Position numbers and translations under genes: made by a program | Part shown: in pieces, positions 1 to 9,795 of the stretch | Layout: each line of letters opens with the position of its first letter | How positions within the stretch are numbered: the first letter of the stretch is position 1 | Assembly (NCBI RefSeq): GCF_027595985.1 | Contig: NC_073312.1 | Coordinates: forward strand, 10,724,926 to 10,788,925 | Reading direction: 5' to 3' | DNA: 64,000 nucleotides | Source: Sorex araneus | Lineage: Eukaryota > Chordata > Mammalia > Eulipotyphla > Soricidae | Notes under the pieces: model-generated | Database searches by the model: none | Told to the model about the DNA's origin: nothing | What the model saw: only the letters and a program-made list of their open reading frames with translations

Positions 1-271
1 AGTGTGTGTGAGTCTTGTCATTGTAACAAAGAAAAGAGGAGTAAAGGGGGAATCACAATTTTTAAAAAAGCATTCGAAATTCTACCAAAATATTCTGTTT
101 GTTTATGCAATGACAGGGATAGAACCCAAAACTTCATACATGTAGACATGTGCTTTAACACTGATACACATTCCTGGACCCTTAGTAGTTTTTTTCAAAA
201 ATTTGTATGAATGTTCTTAATGGGTTTATTCATAATATTCAGCTTTCCCTTTCATTTCTATGGGAGTTTGG

Positions 272-372
272 TCTTTTTTATTTTATATTTTTTATTTTTA
301 TTAGTGAATCACCGTGAGGTACAGTTACAAACTTACGAACTTTCATGTTTGCATTTGGTTTACATCCCTTGG
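272..372 (-). mobile_element. L1 3' UTR tail, short 5'-truncated copy
   Basis: The T-rich start followed by a motif reading as gaatcaccgtgaggtacag is the 3' UTR end of the L1 family found throughout the window (compare 4879 and 23404). The copy is only about 100 bp and points to the minus strand. It has no coding part. Confidence 0.75.
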
Positions 373-731
373 ACTTTGAATCAAAACTGACTGCTGCTTA
401 CTTTTCTCTTTTCCTAGTGATTCCAATTTAAGGGGAGACTGTTTTTATATAACACACTTCCCTCTTATGCCTGTCTTTCTAAACCCCATTGTCAGTTGTT
501 CAAAAGAAATGGGATGCTGATTCAGAAAATGAGGTCAGTGTTTGAGGGAAGGTGGACTAGAACAGTCCGGCTGATTGGGAAGCTATCCTTACAGAGGCAA
601 ACTACATTAAACTTTCAAGAACCTTCTCCCAGGAAAATAACATTTAACCCAAAACACATTTTGGGGTGACAGAACTTTTACTATTTTACAATCTTGCCTT
701 TGTAATTTCTTGGTTCCACAACTCAGAAGTT
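373..731. other. Unassigned AT-rich intergenic sequence
   Basis: No repeat, exon or RNA gene recognised. The minus-strand reading frame around 607-933 runs through the following SINE and has no protein features. Confidence 0.5.
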
Positions 732-895
732 GTAGGACCAGAACAATAGCACAGCAGATAGTGTAAAGTGATAGCACTTGCCCTACACACAACTGATTTG
801 GATTCGATCCCCAGCACCCACTATAGCCCCCTGAGTCCACCAGAAGTGGTCTCTGAGCGCAGCTGGGTGTGGCCCTCAAAATAAACAAAAATAAG
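732..895 (+). mobile_element. SOR SINE (tRNA-derived), diverged
   Basis: It shows the SOR order: a box-A-like tagcacagcag, a box-B-like gattcgatcc, a middle reading gagcgcagctgggtgtggcc, then an A-rich tail. An internal duplication of the part around the A box is visible (agcac repeated near 750-780). It is clearly older than the copies at 4363 or 59366. Confidence 0.8.
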
Positions 896-1322
896 ATTAA
901 GAAGAACAGAATCTGATTTCCACAAAAAGGCATACATTTTTCTCTCCACTTTTCACCGCTGGTATACTAAATAATTATAGTAACAGATCAACTTTACTTA
1001 TGATAAATATGCTCAATCATTCTTCATAAATGAAGTAAGAATTATACAAACTTCTCTAATCTACAGATTAGATTGAGCTTAAATGGCACCTGTGAACTCA
1101 GGAATAAGCAAATTAGAACAAGGTGACTTCTCCCAGGAAACATCTTCTGTACTTTAAAATGTATAGATCTTGGGCTAATTTATTTTAGTTCACTTATCCC
1201 AGAGAGGCCCTCCAGATTTTGGAGAAGAGGTGGAGCATATCCTCACTCTCTTATGTTGTAGCCAGAGTTGTATAACAACCTGCTCCATACCTATCTAGGC
1301 CCATGGTGGGATTTATTTGGAT
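896..1322. other. Unassigned intergenic sequence
   Basis: AT-rich with no recognisable repeat or exon. Confidence 0.5.
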
Positions 1323-1332
1323 ATTCAAGAAC

Positions 1333-1440
1333 ACTTGGATATTCAAGGACGAGTAAAGAGAGGCTTCTAAAATCTCAGGGCTAGAACAAATGGAGATGTT
1401 ACTGAGACTGCTCTTGACGGTCAATGGGATGATGATGATA

Positions 1441-1494
<54 letters not shown>
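1333..1494 (+). mobile_element. RTE-derived SINE, 5'-truncated, with (GAT)n tail
   Basis: It contains the diagnostic segment aaaatctcagggctag, the turn ttactgaga and a 3' end that runs into a long GAT array. A 10-bp TSD, attcaagaac, lies at 1323-1332 and 1495-1504. The same body occurs at 5900-6574, 12246-12660, 37120-37822 and 63719-63905. Confidence 0.8.

Positions 1495-1496
<2 letters not shown>
1428..1496 (+). repeat. (GAT)n microsatellite at a SINE 3' end
   Basis: About 22 near-perfect GAT units with one AAT interruption. The array directly continues the 3' tail of the RTE-derived SINE and lies inside its TSDs, so it grew from the element's tail. Confidence 0.95.
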
Positions 1497-1497
<1 letters not shown>

Positions 1498-1504
1498 CAA
1501 GAAC

Positions 1505-2705
1505 TAAAATTTTAGGGCAACTGAAGTGTTAATTTAATATAAACAATGCCCAGGGATGTTATAAGAAAATATCATTTGCTATCAAGAACCACCCGAAGTA
1601 CTTACATTGCTTAAACTTTGGGATTTCACAGTATCCAAGAAGCTACTTTGTCACCCTTACAATAGACTAGTACCTTCAAAACAAGGCAGTAAGCTGTTCC
1701 TCTTTGTTGCAGTTAACCTTAAATTCTAAAATAGTATTGTTTTTGACATTTCAGACAAAATCTCATAAAGATAACTAGTTCTCAAATGACTTGTTACAGA
1801 GACAAAGCATTTTCTAGTGGCAAATAAAAAATTACCATAAAGCATTAAAAATACACTAATCGCGTCAAGAAGAGAGAAAACAGGATTTTTAAAGTTCACT
1901 TTAGACAGTACCTAATTTACCAGAGTTCTGCGGATAAAAATTCATTCATAATGGTTCATTCGGTCCCACGTAGATAACCTTAACTGAAATTTTCAAATGT
2001 ACAGTCTTTGCGTCATCTCTGCAATTTTATCTTCAATTATATAAGTCTGTATTCTCAAGCACCTGTCAAAGACCCTTTTCCCCGTGTGCTTCCTCAAGCA
2101 AGGCATTAGAAAAATTCTACAAATTACATAAAGGATTTATTTAGAATACTCATAATTAAAGTTTTTTCTACAACACAATGAATTGGCAACAGCATTAATT
2201 GCTCAATTTGTGACATACAATTTCCTAAAGTACACAAATTAAGCAGAAATAGCAGTCTTCAGAATTTCCAAATGATTTTTAGTATTACCCACATGACTAT
2301 TCATGTACAGCAATAAAGTCAAACATTTCTTCTTATGTGCAGGGCTTCCCATGAAACTTTAACATAACAAATAGGCCTCAGGCACCTGTACTTATTATAA
2401 TGAGAAAACATTATTATTAGAGAATGCCTTAATTTTTCTAATATCTTCCATATTTACTTTCTATTTAACAACCAAGAATTTTTTTCTTAGTATTTTTTTA
2501 TTCCTGGGAATTTCTACCTCACAGGTTAAACCACAAATAACCATGAAACAATACTCATTACTGTTTTAAACTCAAATTCTGATTTAAACACAGAATCAAA
2601 GATTTAAAAACTGCAATTAAACTTAGTTTCCCTAAAATCTAGGTAAAGTATACTTAAAGACCTGATAATAAAATCAAATAATTTTAATAAGATAGAGTTG
2701 AACAG
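1505..2705. other. Unassigned AT-rich intergenic sequence
   Basis: About 1.2 kb of AT-rich sequence with no repeat family or exon that I recognise. Confidence 0.5.
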
Positions 2706-2838
2706 ATTAAGGTTTTTGCATTTGTTTTTGGGCCACGCTTGGCACTGCTCAGGGTTTATTTACCTTTGACTCAGCACTCAAGGATCACTCCTGGTGATAC
2801 TCTGGGGACCGTGTTTGGTGCCAAGGATTAAACATAAT
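2706..2838 (-). mobile_element. SOR SINE, old, 5'-truncated
   Basis: The minus-strand SOR tail and body are visible: tttttgggccacgcttggca, then the ctcctggtgat block. It stops before the tRNA head and abuts the next SINE. Confidence 0.65.
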
Positions 2839-2842
2839 TGGG

Positions 2843-3081
2843 ACTGGAGCAATAGCACGGCGGGTAGGGCATTTGCCTTGCACACAGCTGACTCGGGTTT
2901 GATTCCTCTGTCCCTCTTGGAGAGCCTGGCATGCTACCTAGAGTATCCTGCCCACATGGCAGAGGCTGGCAAGCTCCCTATGGTGTATTCTATATGCCAA
3001 ATACAGTAATAACAAGTCTCACAATGGAGATGTTACTGGTGCCCACTCGAGCAAATTGATGAACAACGGGATGACAGTGCT
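2843..3081 (+). mobile_element. tRNA-headed SINE with RTE-like body and tail
   Basis: A SOR-like tRNA head (A box tagcacggcgggtagg; B box gggtttgattcc) is followed not by the ordinary SOR body but by agagcctggc and catggcagag blocks and the 3' end ttactggtgcccac...cgggatgacagtg. That 3' half matches the end of the RTE LINE at 3380-3480. It is the same composite family as at 16457 and 32345. Confidence 0.8.
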
Positions 3082-3480
3082 ACTGTTTGGCATATCGAGT
3101 ACGCCATGGGGAGCTTGCCAGGCTCTGCAGTGTGGTGGCATGTTTGTTCTCTTTTTGCCAGTTGATACCAGTGCCACCCCCTCACTACGATGAGGCGGTG
3201 AACCATGGAGGGGGAGACAACCGCTGGACTAGAGCTGTTACTAACTGGATTCCACGGGATGTCAAAAGAACGCCTGGCCGCCCACCTACGAGATGGTCAG
3301 ACTTCTTCGTCAAGACCCTGAACTAACGATTTGAGGCTCTTCATGTTCCTGGAGCGAGCAGAGGCCATTGGGCTACACTAACACGAGACAGGGATGAGTG
3401 GAGATGTTACTGGTGCCCGCTTGAGCAAATCGATGAGCAATGGATGACAAGTGATGCAAGTGATACAAGTGATAGTATAT
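3082..3480 (+). mobile_element. RTE-clade LINE, 3' end of ORF and 3' tail
   Basis: The frame near 3180-3325 encodes [15 protein letters not shown] and GRPPTRW, the C-terminal signature of RTE-type endonuclease-reverse transcriptases, ending in a stop at 3324. The 3' UTR that follows ends gtgcccgcttgagcaaatcg and a short array of acaagtgat-like units. About 50 bp before the coding part (3085-3135) read in the opposite sense and match the RTE 5' UTR. The copy is otherwise truncated and non-functional. Confidence 0.75.
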
Positions 3481-4349
3481 CAATTCAGCTTGTCCATTCA
3501 GCTCCTTTCCCTAAAGAACATCCTCAAATCTTCTACACATTCCTTTACGGTTATTCAATCCCGTAATTTATCTCATCCATTTTCACCAACAACTAGTTTC
3601 ACTTTGAAACAATTTCTTTTTTCCCTCAGTAAGGGTATTTCCAGCTGTTACCTTTCTTACTTAAAACAGACATCTGCACTCTTTAAGATCACATTTTATA
3701 GATTTGACTCCCTTAAACAGTATTGAAAAGGTGCTCAATAAAAGGTTTAACTCTCTTTAAAAGTACTCAAAAAAGTACTCAACGAAATTCCATTATTAAA
3801 TTAGAGCTTGCTTTTTTCAAGAAAGTTGGAAAAAATTTAAAACACACCCTCAAAATAGTCATCAAGACTCAATATTATGATTTCAGCTTTTAAGGGGAGT
3901 TTCTTAATTCAATGATACTTAGCCTAAAATAATCCATTAATTATTCTTACTAAGTAGTTCTAAAAGTTCAAGGTAGCAGACACCAAAACCGCAGACACCA
4001 AACATTTTTAGAGATTTATATTTCTATAATTTGCTTTAATTTTTTTTTTCATTTCCCTAGTTTGGAAGTTATGTCAGTATTAGCATAAGCAACTCTATTT
4101 TGTCTTATACTGTTCAAAAACCTTACAAGGCAAGTTGTTTACTTTTCCTGCTTAAAGAACATGAGTCAATTATGATTATTAAACACAGGTATGATAAAAA
4201 GTTTTGTACCCAATTTTTAAACTGGAAAAACTGTACATTTCAAACTACACCATTGCATTCCAACTAATTTTCATTTACCAAAATTATGTTGGTCTATAAA
4301 TGTTTGGGTTAGATAGTCTAACAATTCCATTCAGAAGTAATACAAAAGT
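3481..4349. other. Unassigned intergenic sequence
   Basis: AT-rich. The plus frame 3451-3726 has no domain or splice context. Nothing recognised. Confidence 0.5.
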
Positions 4350-4362
4350 AGAAGATAGTTTT

Positions 4363-4555
4363 GTTTTTGTTTTGTTTTGTTTTGTTTTTTTGCTTTTTGG
4401 GTCACACCCAGCGATACTCAGGGGTTACTCCTGGCTTTGCACTCATGAATTATTCCTGGCAGTGCTTGGGGGACCATATGGGATGCCGGGGATCGAACCC
4501 GGGTCGGCCGCGTGCAAGGCAAATGCCCTACCCGCTGTGCTATCGCTCCGGCCCC
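4363..4555 (-). mobile_element. SOR SINE, young, full length, with TSD
   Basis: A complete minus-strand SOR: a TTTTG-rich tail, gggtcacacccagcgatact, the intact B box (plus strand gatcgaacccgg) and the 5' end gctatcgctccggcccc. A 13-bp TSD, agaagatagtttt, lies at 4350-4362 and 4556-4568. It shares the subfamily variant cagtgcttggg with the copy at 54974. Confidence 0.95.
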
Positions 4556-4568
4556 AGAAGATAGTTTT

Positions 4569-4869
4569 TTAATTCTCAATTTTCATTACAATTTTAGATA
4601 TCTGTAAAAGAAAATATTTGAATTGCCAATGTTTATTTTAAAAAACACACAAAAATTTTCTTTAAGTTCAATATTTCTTTACCTCTGCTTCATGTTTTTC
4701 ATTAACGTAACTGAAACCTAACCTTCATTTGTAACACAAAGACCACCTAGTTCCTTATTCATCCTGGGTCATGACCTGTTAGGTAAGTACTACAATTATT
4801 CAGTCATCTTTGAGGTCAAGGTATCAAGCTTAGTTCTAGTAGATCAAAACGAACAAAACACAAACCACA
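4569..4869. other. Unassigned intergenic sequence
   Basis: Nothing recognised in this 300-bp stretch. Confidence 0.5.
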
Positions 4870-4878
4870 AAAATCTTA

Positions 4879-5530
4879 AAAAAAAAATTTTATTGAATCA
4901 CTGTGAGATAAAGTTGTAAAGCTTTCATGTTTGATTTTCAGTCATACAATGATTGAACACCCATCCCTCCACCAGTGCACATTCTCCACAACCAATGTTC
5001 CCAGTAATCCTCCATTCCCAACCCTCCCCACTTTCTCCATGGCAGACAATTTTCCCTATTCTCTTGCTGCTTTTAGACATTATGGTTTGCAATACAGATA
5101 CTGAGAGGCTATCATATTTGTATACTTTCAGCACACATCTCCCATCCAGATCAATTCCTCCAACCATCATTGACTTAGTGATCCCTTCTCTATTCTAGCT
5201 GCCTTCTCCCCTAGCTCATGAGGCAGGCTTCCAACCATGAAGTAATATTCCTGGCCCTTGTCTCTACTGTTCTTGAGTGTTCATTTCATACTATGCTATT
5301 TTATATTTCACATGAATGAGTGCAGTCATTCTATGTCTGTCCCTCTCTTTCTGACTCATTTCACTTAGTACGATACTCTCCATGACCATCCACTTATAAG
5401 CAAATTTCATGACTTCATCTTTCCCAATGGCTTCAAAATATTTCATTGTGTAGATGTACCAAAGTTTCTTTAACCAGTCACCCGTTCTTAGACTCTTGGG
5501 TTGTTTCTAGATTCTAGCTATTGGAAACAG
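4879..5530 (-). mobile_element. L1 3' end (ORF2 end plus 3' UTR), 5'-truncated
   Basis: The plus strand starts with a T tract and the 3' UTR (gaatcactgtgagataaag). It passes through the pyrimidine-rich 3' UTR and reaches the antisense ORF2 end (tttctgactcatttcactta). The likely TSD aaaatctta lies at 4870-4878 and 5531-5539. The copy is about 650 bp. Confidence 0.85.
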
Positions 5531-5587
5531 AAAATCTTAATCAGACCTCATAATTTTCCTTTCATGAAGGTCAAAAAGATGTATTTC

Positions 5588-5741
5588 AGTAGCTAAAGAG
5601 ATATCTCTTGCTTTGTACACAGCTGATCTGGGTTCAATCCCTGGCACCCATATGGACCCCTAAGGCAATCAGCAGTAATCACTGCACTAAGACAGGAGTG
5701 AACCCTGAGTATTGCTGGGTGTGACCCCAAAACAAAAAAGA
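5588..5741 (+). mobile_element. SOR SINE, old
   Basis: A degraded SOR head (ctgggttcaatccctgg as B box) and a tail ctgggtgtgaccccaaaac are visible. The A-box region has lost several bases. Confidence 0.7.
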
Positions 5742-5835
5742 TGGATCTCAGTTACAGAGAAGACAGAAAGACAACTTATCTTACTTTCTCTAGTTCCTAG
5801 ACTCTAACCAGTTTATTCCATTTTTTTTCTTTATG

Positions 5836-5902
5836 CCCATGGTTTAAAAAAAATATTTTGGTTAAGGCTTGATGATTCACGAAATTGTAAATAATTTTCT
5901 AA
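5836..5902 (-). mobile_element. Old L1 3' tail, outer fragment of a nested locus
   Basis: The sequence from ggttaaggcttgatgattca onward resembles the old L1 tail at 63925-64000 and continues after the RTE-derived SINE at 6575. It is read as the 3' end of one old L1 split by later insertions. Confidence 0.55.
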
Positions 5903-6574
5903 AAGGCAGAGTCTTTTGCCGCCGTGCCTGGCTGTCTTCACCGAGGCCCCTTGGAGGAGGTCAGGTTGAGTTTACCTCCCCACCCTGAGCAGAGCCCCAG
6001 CAGCCAAAGACCACCGGAACCCAGCCACAGCCATACTCAAGGCCATTCTCCACATGCTCGGATGAGCCTCACACATGAGCGAACCAACAGAGGAACCCAG
6101 GTGTGCAGGACCCGGGACCGAGATCTCAAAGCCTGCTTGGACTGGGACTGGGCCTCCACCACCCAGATCCCCTATTTTCCAGTAGCTAGGTAGTCATGCC
6201 CACAAACTGCCTCCAGTGCCATGTAATCCCATCAGTGGTCAAGATCCAGAGACTATAAAACAAAGCTCCCGGAAGCACGAAGTTGCATTCTCGGCTAAGC
6301 AACCTCTTATAGTCTAGTTCTCCCTCTTGAAGAACACGGCAAGCTACTGAGAATATCCTGCCCGCATGGCAGAGCCTGGCAAACTCCCCATGGCGTATTT
6401 GATATGCCAAAGCAGCAACAATGATGAGTCTCATTCCCCTGAAAGAGCCTCCAATGTGGCTCTGTTGAGAAGGATGAGTAAGGAGAGGCTACTAAAATCT
6501 CAGGGCTAGGACGAATGGAGATGTTACTGGCACCTGCTTGAGCAAATCAATGGACAGGTTGACAGTGATACAGT
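5903..6574 (+). mobile_element. RTE-derived SINE-like element, nearly full length
   Basis: It starts in the RTE 5' UTR type sequence (gtgcctggctgtcttcaccg) and passes the cagccaaagacc block, the catggcagagcctggc block and cagggctaggac. It ends in the RTE-type 3' end gagcaaatcaatgg with a short CAGTGATA tail. An imperfect TSD of about 15 bp is visible (gaaattgtaaataatt near 5881 and gaattgtgtaaattat near 6574). No long frame: it is a non-coding derivative. Confidence 0.75.
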
Positions 6575-7269
6575 GAATTGTGTAAATTATTTATAGTATT
6601 CATAGTAGAGTTTCAGGCATATAATGTTATTCATAGTAGATTTTCAGGCATACAATGTTATTCATAGTAGAGCTTCAGGCATACAATGTTCCAACACTAA
6701 TCCCACCACCAGTGTCAAATTCCCTCCACCAAGAGCCCCAGGTTCCCTCCCCTGTGCCCCATCCCCAGCCTGCCTCCTTGATAGGCACATTTTAAAGCTT
6801 ATTGTAATTTGGGTCTCATGCTTTCAGTGTTGTTGGTTCTGTGATTTAGTTACAGATATATACTACCAGTTTGTCTGAGGCCCCTGAACCCTTCCCCTGT
6901 TACCTTCCATCTACCTCTTCATACTTCTTCCCTTCATTTCATTCCTTCCCAGCCTTTTTCCTTTTAATAATCTAGGGTCTAGCTACCCTTGCCTTTGATA
7001 CTCTGTATTCCCTTGTCCTGATATTTTACATATGGCAGGTAAGTGAGATCATCTGATGTTTGTTCTTCTACGGAATCCCTTTACTTAATGTGATGTTCTC
7101 CAGTTCCATCCAAGTTGCAGCAAATTGCAAAATTTTATCATTCTTTGCATAGTATTCCATTATGTATATATACCACACTTTCATTATTTACTCATCTGTT
7201 ATTGGACACCTGTGTTGATCCCATAATCTAACTTGTACTGCAATGTAATATACTATGCATGTGCACTTT
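6575..7269 (-). mobile_element. Old L1 3' end, middle fragment
   Basis: A minus-strand L1 3' UTR of an older subfamily (ttcaggcatacaatgttcc, ccaacactaatccc) is followed by the antisense ORF2 end (ttctccagttccatccaagttg; the matching sense sequence is typical of mammalian L1). It continues at 9581 on the other side of a younger L1. Confidence 0.75.
6599..6691 (+). repeat. Three tandem 31-bp units in an L1 3' UTR
   Basis: Units begin ttcatagtaga at 6599, 6630 and 6661, each running to aatgtt, with two to four differences between units. Elsewhere (63950) the same L1 tail has a single unit. Confidence 0.9.
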
Positions 7270-7284
7270 TGAATGAATGTTTTT

Positions 7285-9564
7285 TTTTAATTTTTATTTT
7301 TTGATTTTTTTTTACAGTTACAGATTTATACATTTTTGTGCTCATGTTTCTCCCTTACAAAGTTTGATAACCCATCCCTTCACCAGTGCCCATTCTCCAC
7401 CACCAGTAAACCCAACATCCCTCCCCCCGTCCCCAGTCCCGTCTCCCCCCACCCTACACTGCCACTATGGCAGGGTATTCCCTTTTGTTCTCTCTCTCTG
7501 ATTAGGTGTTGTGGTTTGCAATAAAGGTGTTGAGTGGCCATTGTGTTCAGTCTCTAGTCTATATTCGGCCCGCATCATCTTTCCCCCACATGACCTCCAA
7601 CCACATTTTACTTGGTGTTCCCTTCTCTGAGTTGCCCAGAATGAGAGACCAACCTCCAAGCCAAGGAGACAGCCTCCTGGTACTTATTTCTACTATTCTT
7701 GGGTGTTAGTCTTATAGTCTATTATTCTATATTCCACAGATGAGTGCAATCTTTCTATGTCTGTCTCTCTCTTTCTGACTCATTTCACTTAGCATAATTC
7801 TTTCCATGCTGATCCACTTATATGCAAACGTCATGACCTCATTCTTTCTAACAGCTGCACAGTATTCCATTGTATAGATGTACCAGAGTTTCTTCAACAA
7901 GTCATCTGTTCTAGGGCACTCGGGTTTTTTCCAGATTCTGACTATTGTAAACAGTGCTGCGATGAACATATAAGTGCAGATGTCATTTGGACTATACTTT
8001 TTGGCTTTTCTGGGATATATTCCCAGCAGTGGTATTGCTGGGTCAAATGGGAGCTCAACCTTTAGTTTTTTGAGAATCGTCCATATTGTTTTCCAAAAGG
8101 GCTGAACTAGCCGGCATTTCCACCAGCAGTGTAGAAGGGTCCCTTTCTCCCCACATCCTCTCCAACAGCGGTTGCTTTTGTTCTTTTGGATGTGTGCTAG
8201 CCTCTGTGGTGTGAGGTGGTATCTCATGGTTGTTTTGATCTGCATCTCTCTGATGATTAGTGATGTAGAGCACTTTTTCATGTGCCTTTTGGCCATTCGT
8301 ATCTCTTCTTTGGTAAAGTTTCTGTTCATTTCTTCGCCCCATTTTTTGATGGGGTTGGATGTTTTCTTCTTGTAGAGTTCAACCAGTGCTTTATATACCA
8401 TTGATATCAACCCCTTATCTGATGGGTATTGTGTAAATATCCTTTCCCATTCTGTAGATAGTCTTTGTATTCTGGTCACTGTATCTTTTGTGGTGCAGAA
8501 GCTTTTTAGTTTAATGTAGTCCCATTTGTTGATCTCTGTTTTTACTAGGTTGCTCAGTTCCGTGTCATCTTTGAAGATACCTTTATCTTCAATATCCTGG
8601 AGGGTTTTGCCTACCTTGTCTTCAATGTACCTTATGGTTTATGGTCTGATGTTGAGGTCTTTAATCCATTTTGATCTGACTTTTGTGCATGGTGTCAGGT
8701 CGAGTTCTAAGCCCATATTTTTGCATGTGGTTGTCAGTTGCGCCAGCACCATTTGTTAAAGAGACTTTCCTTGCTCCACTTCACGTCTCTTGCACCTTTA
8801 TCAAAGATTAGATGATCATACATTTGAGGTTGTGTGTGTGGATATTCCACCCTGTTCCATTGGTCTGCAGTTCTGCTTTTGTTCCAGTACCATGCTGTTT
8901 TAATTGTTAACGCTTTGTAGTAGAGTTTAAGGTTGGGGAGGGTGATGCCTCCCATTGTCTTTTTCCCAAGAATTGTTTTAGCTATCCGTGGGCGTTTATT
9001 TTTCCATATAAATTTCAGGATTGCTTGCTCCGTTTCTTTGAAGAATGCCATGGGTATCTCTATAGGGATCGCGTTAAATCTGTATGATGCTTTGGGGAGT
9101 ATTGCCATTTTGACAATGTTTATTCTCCCTATCCATGAGCAGGGTATATGTTTCCATTTCCTCATGTCCTCTTTTATTTCATGGAGTAGCATTTTATAGT
9201 TTTCTTTGTAGAGATCCTTTACTTCTTTAGTTAAGCTGATTCCAAGGTATTTGATTTTCTGGGGCACAATTGTGAACGGGATTGCTTTTTTCATGTCCCT
9301 TTCCTCTGTCTCATTGTTTGCATATAGGAAGGCCATGGATTTTTGGGTATTGATTTTATAGCCTGCGACTTTACTGTATAGGTCAATTGTTTCTAAGAGT
9401 TTCTTACTAGAGCTTTTAGGTTTCTCTAGGTATAGTATCATATCATCTGCGAATAGTGAGAGCTTGATTTCTTCCTTTCCAATCTGAATCCCCTTAATAT
9501 CTTTTTCTTGCCTGATGGCTATTGCTAATACTTCCAGTACTATATTAAAGAGAAGTGGTGAGAG
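7285..9564 (-). mobile_element. Young L1, 5'-truncated at the RT domain, with TSD
   Basis: This minus-strand L1 of about 2.28 kb runs from inside the reverse transcriptase to the 3' UTR. The active-site motif FADD is encoded just 5' of the frame starting at 9441. The frame then covers the thumb/connection ([23 protein letters not shown]). A frameshift near 8734 breaks it after NKWCWRN, and reading resumes for the C-terminal cysteine region ([17 protein letters not shown], 8479-7727). A 15-bp TSD, tgaatgaatgttttt, lies at 7270-7284 and 9565-9579. The 3' UTR is nearly identical to the copy at 35065, so both belong to a recent subfamily. It cannot encode a full ORF2. Confidence 0.95.
7727..9441 (-). 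pseudogene. L1 ORF2 remnant, RT to C-terminus, frameshifted
   Basis: Two frames, 8734-9441 and 7727-8479, together represent the C-terminal part of L1 ORF2p (RT palm/thumb end and the Cys-rich domain with CWRGC and LLHCWW). The endonuclease and fingers are missing because of 5' truncation. A frameshift and in-frame stops between the two frames rule out a functional product. Confidence 0.9.
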
Positions 9565-9580
9565 TGAATGAATGTTTTTA

Positions 9581-9795
9581 TGGAGTAGATACCAAGGAGT
9601 GGAGAGGCTGGGCCATATGGCAGCTTAAATTTTAGTTTACTGAGAAATATTAATATTATTTTTCATAGAAGTTGAACTAGATAACATTCTCACCACAGTA
9701 GACAAGAGTTCCTTTTTCACCATATCCCTGCCAACACAGATTGTTTCCAGTTTTTTTTGGCTTTGCTAGCCATGATAGTCTTAAATTATTTATCT
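9581..9795 (-). mobile_element. Old L1 ORF2 end, outer fragment
   Basis: The stretch with gggccatatggcagcttaaa and ccctgccaacacagattgtt is antisense L1 ORF2 C-terminal sequence. It continues directly from 7269 once the young L1 and one TSD copy are removed. Confidence 0.7.
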
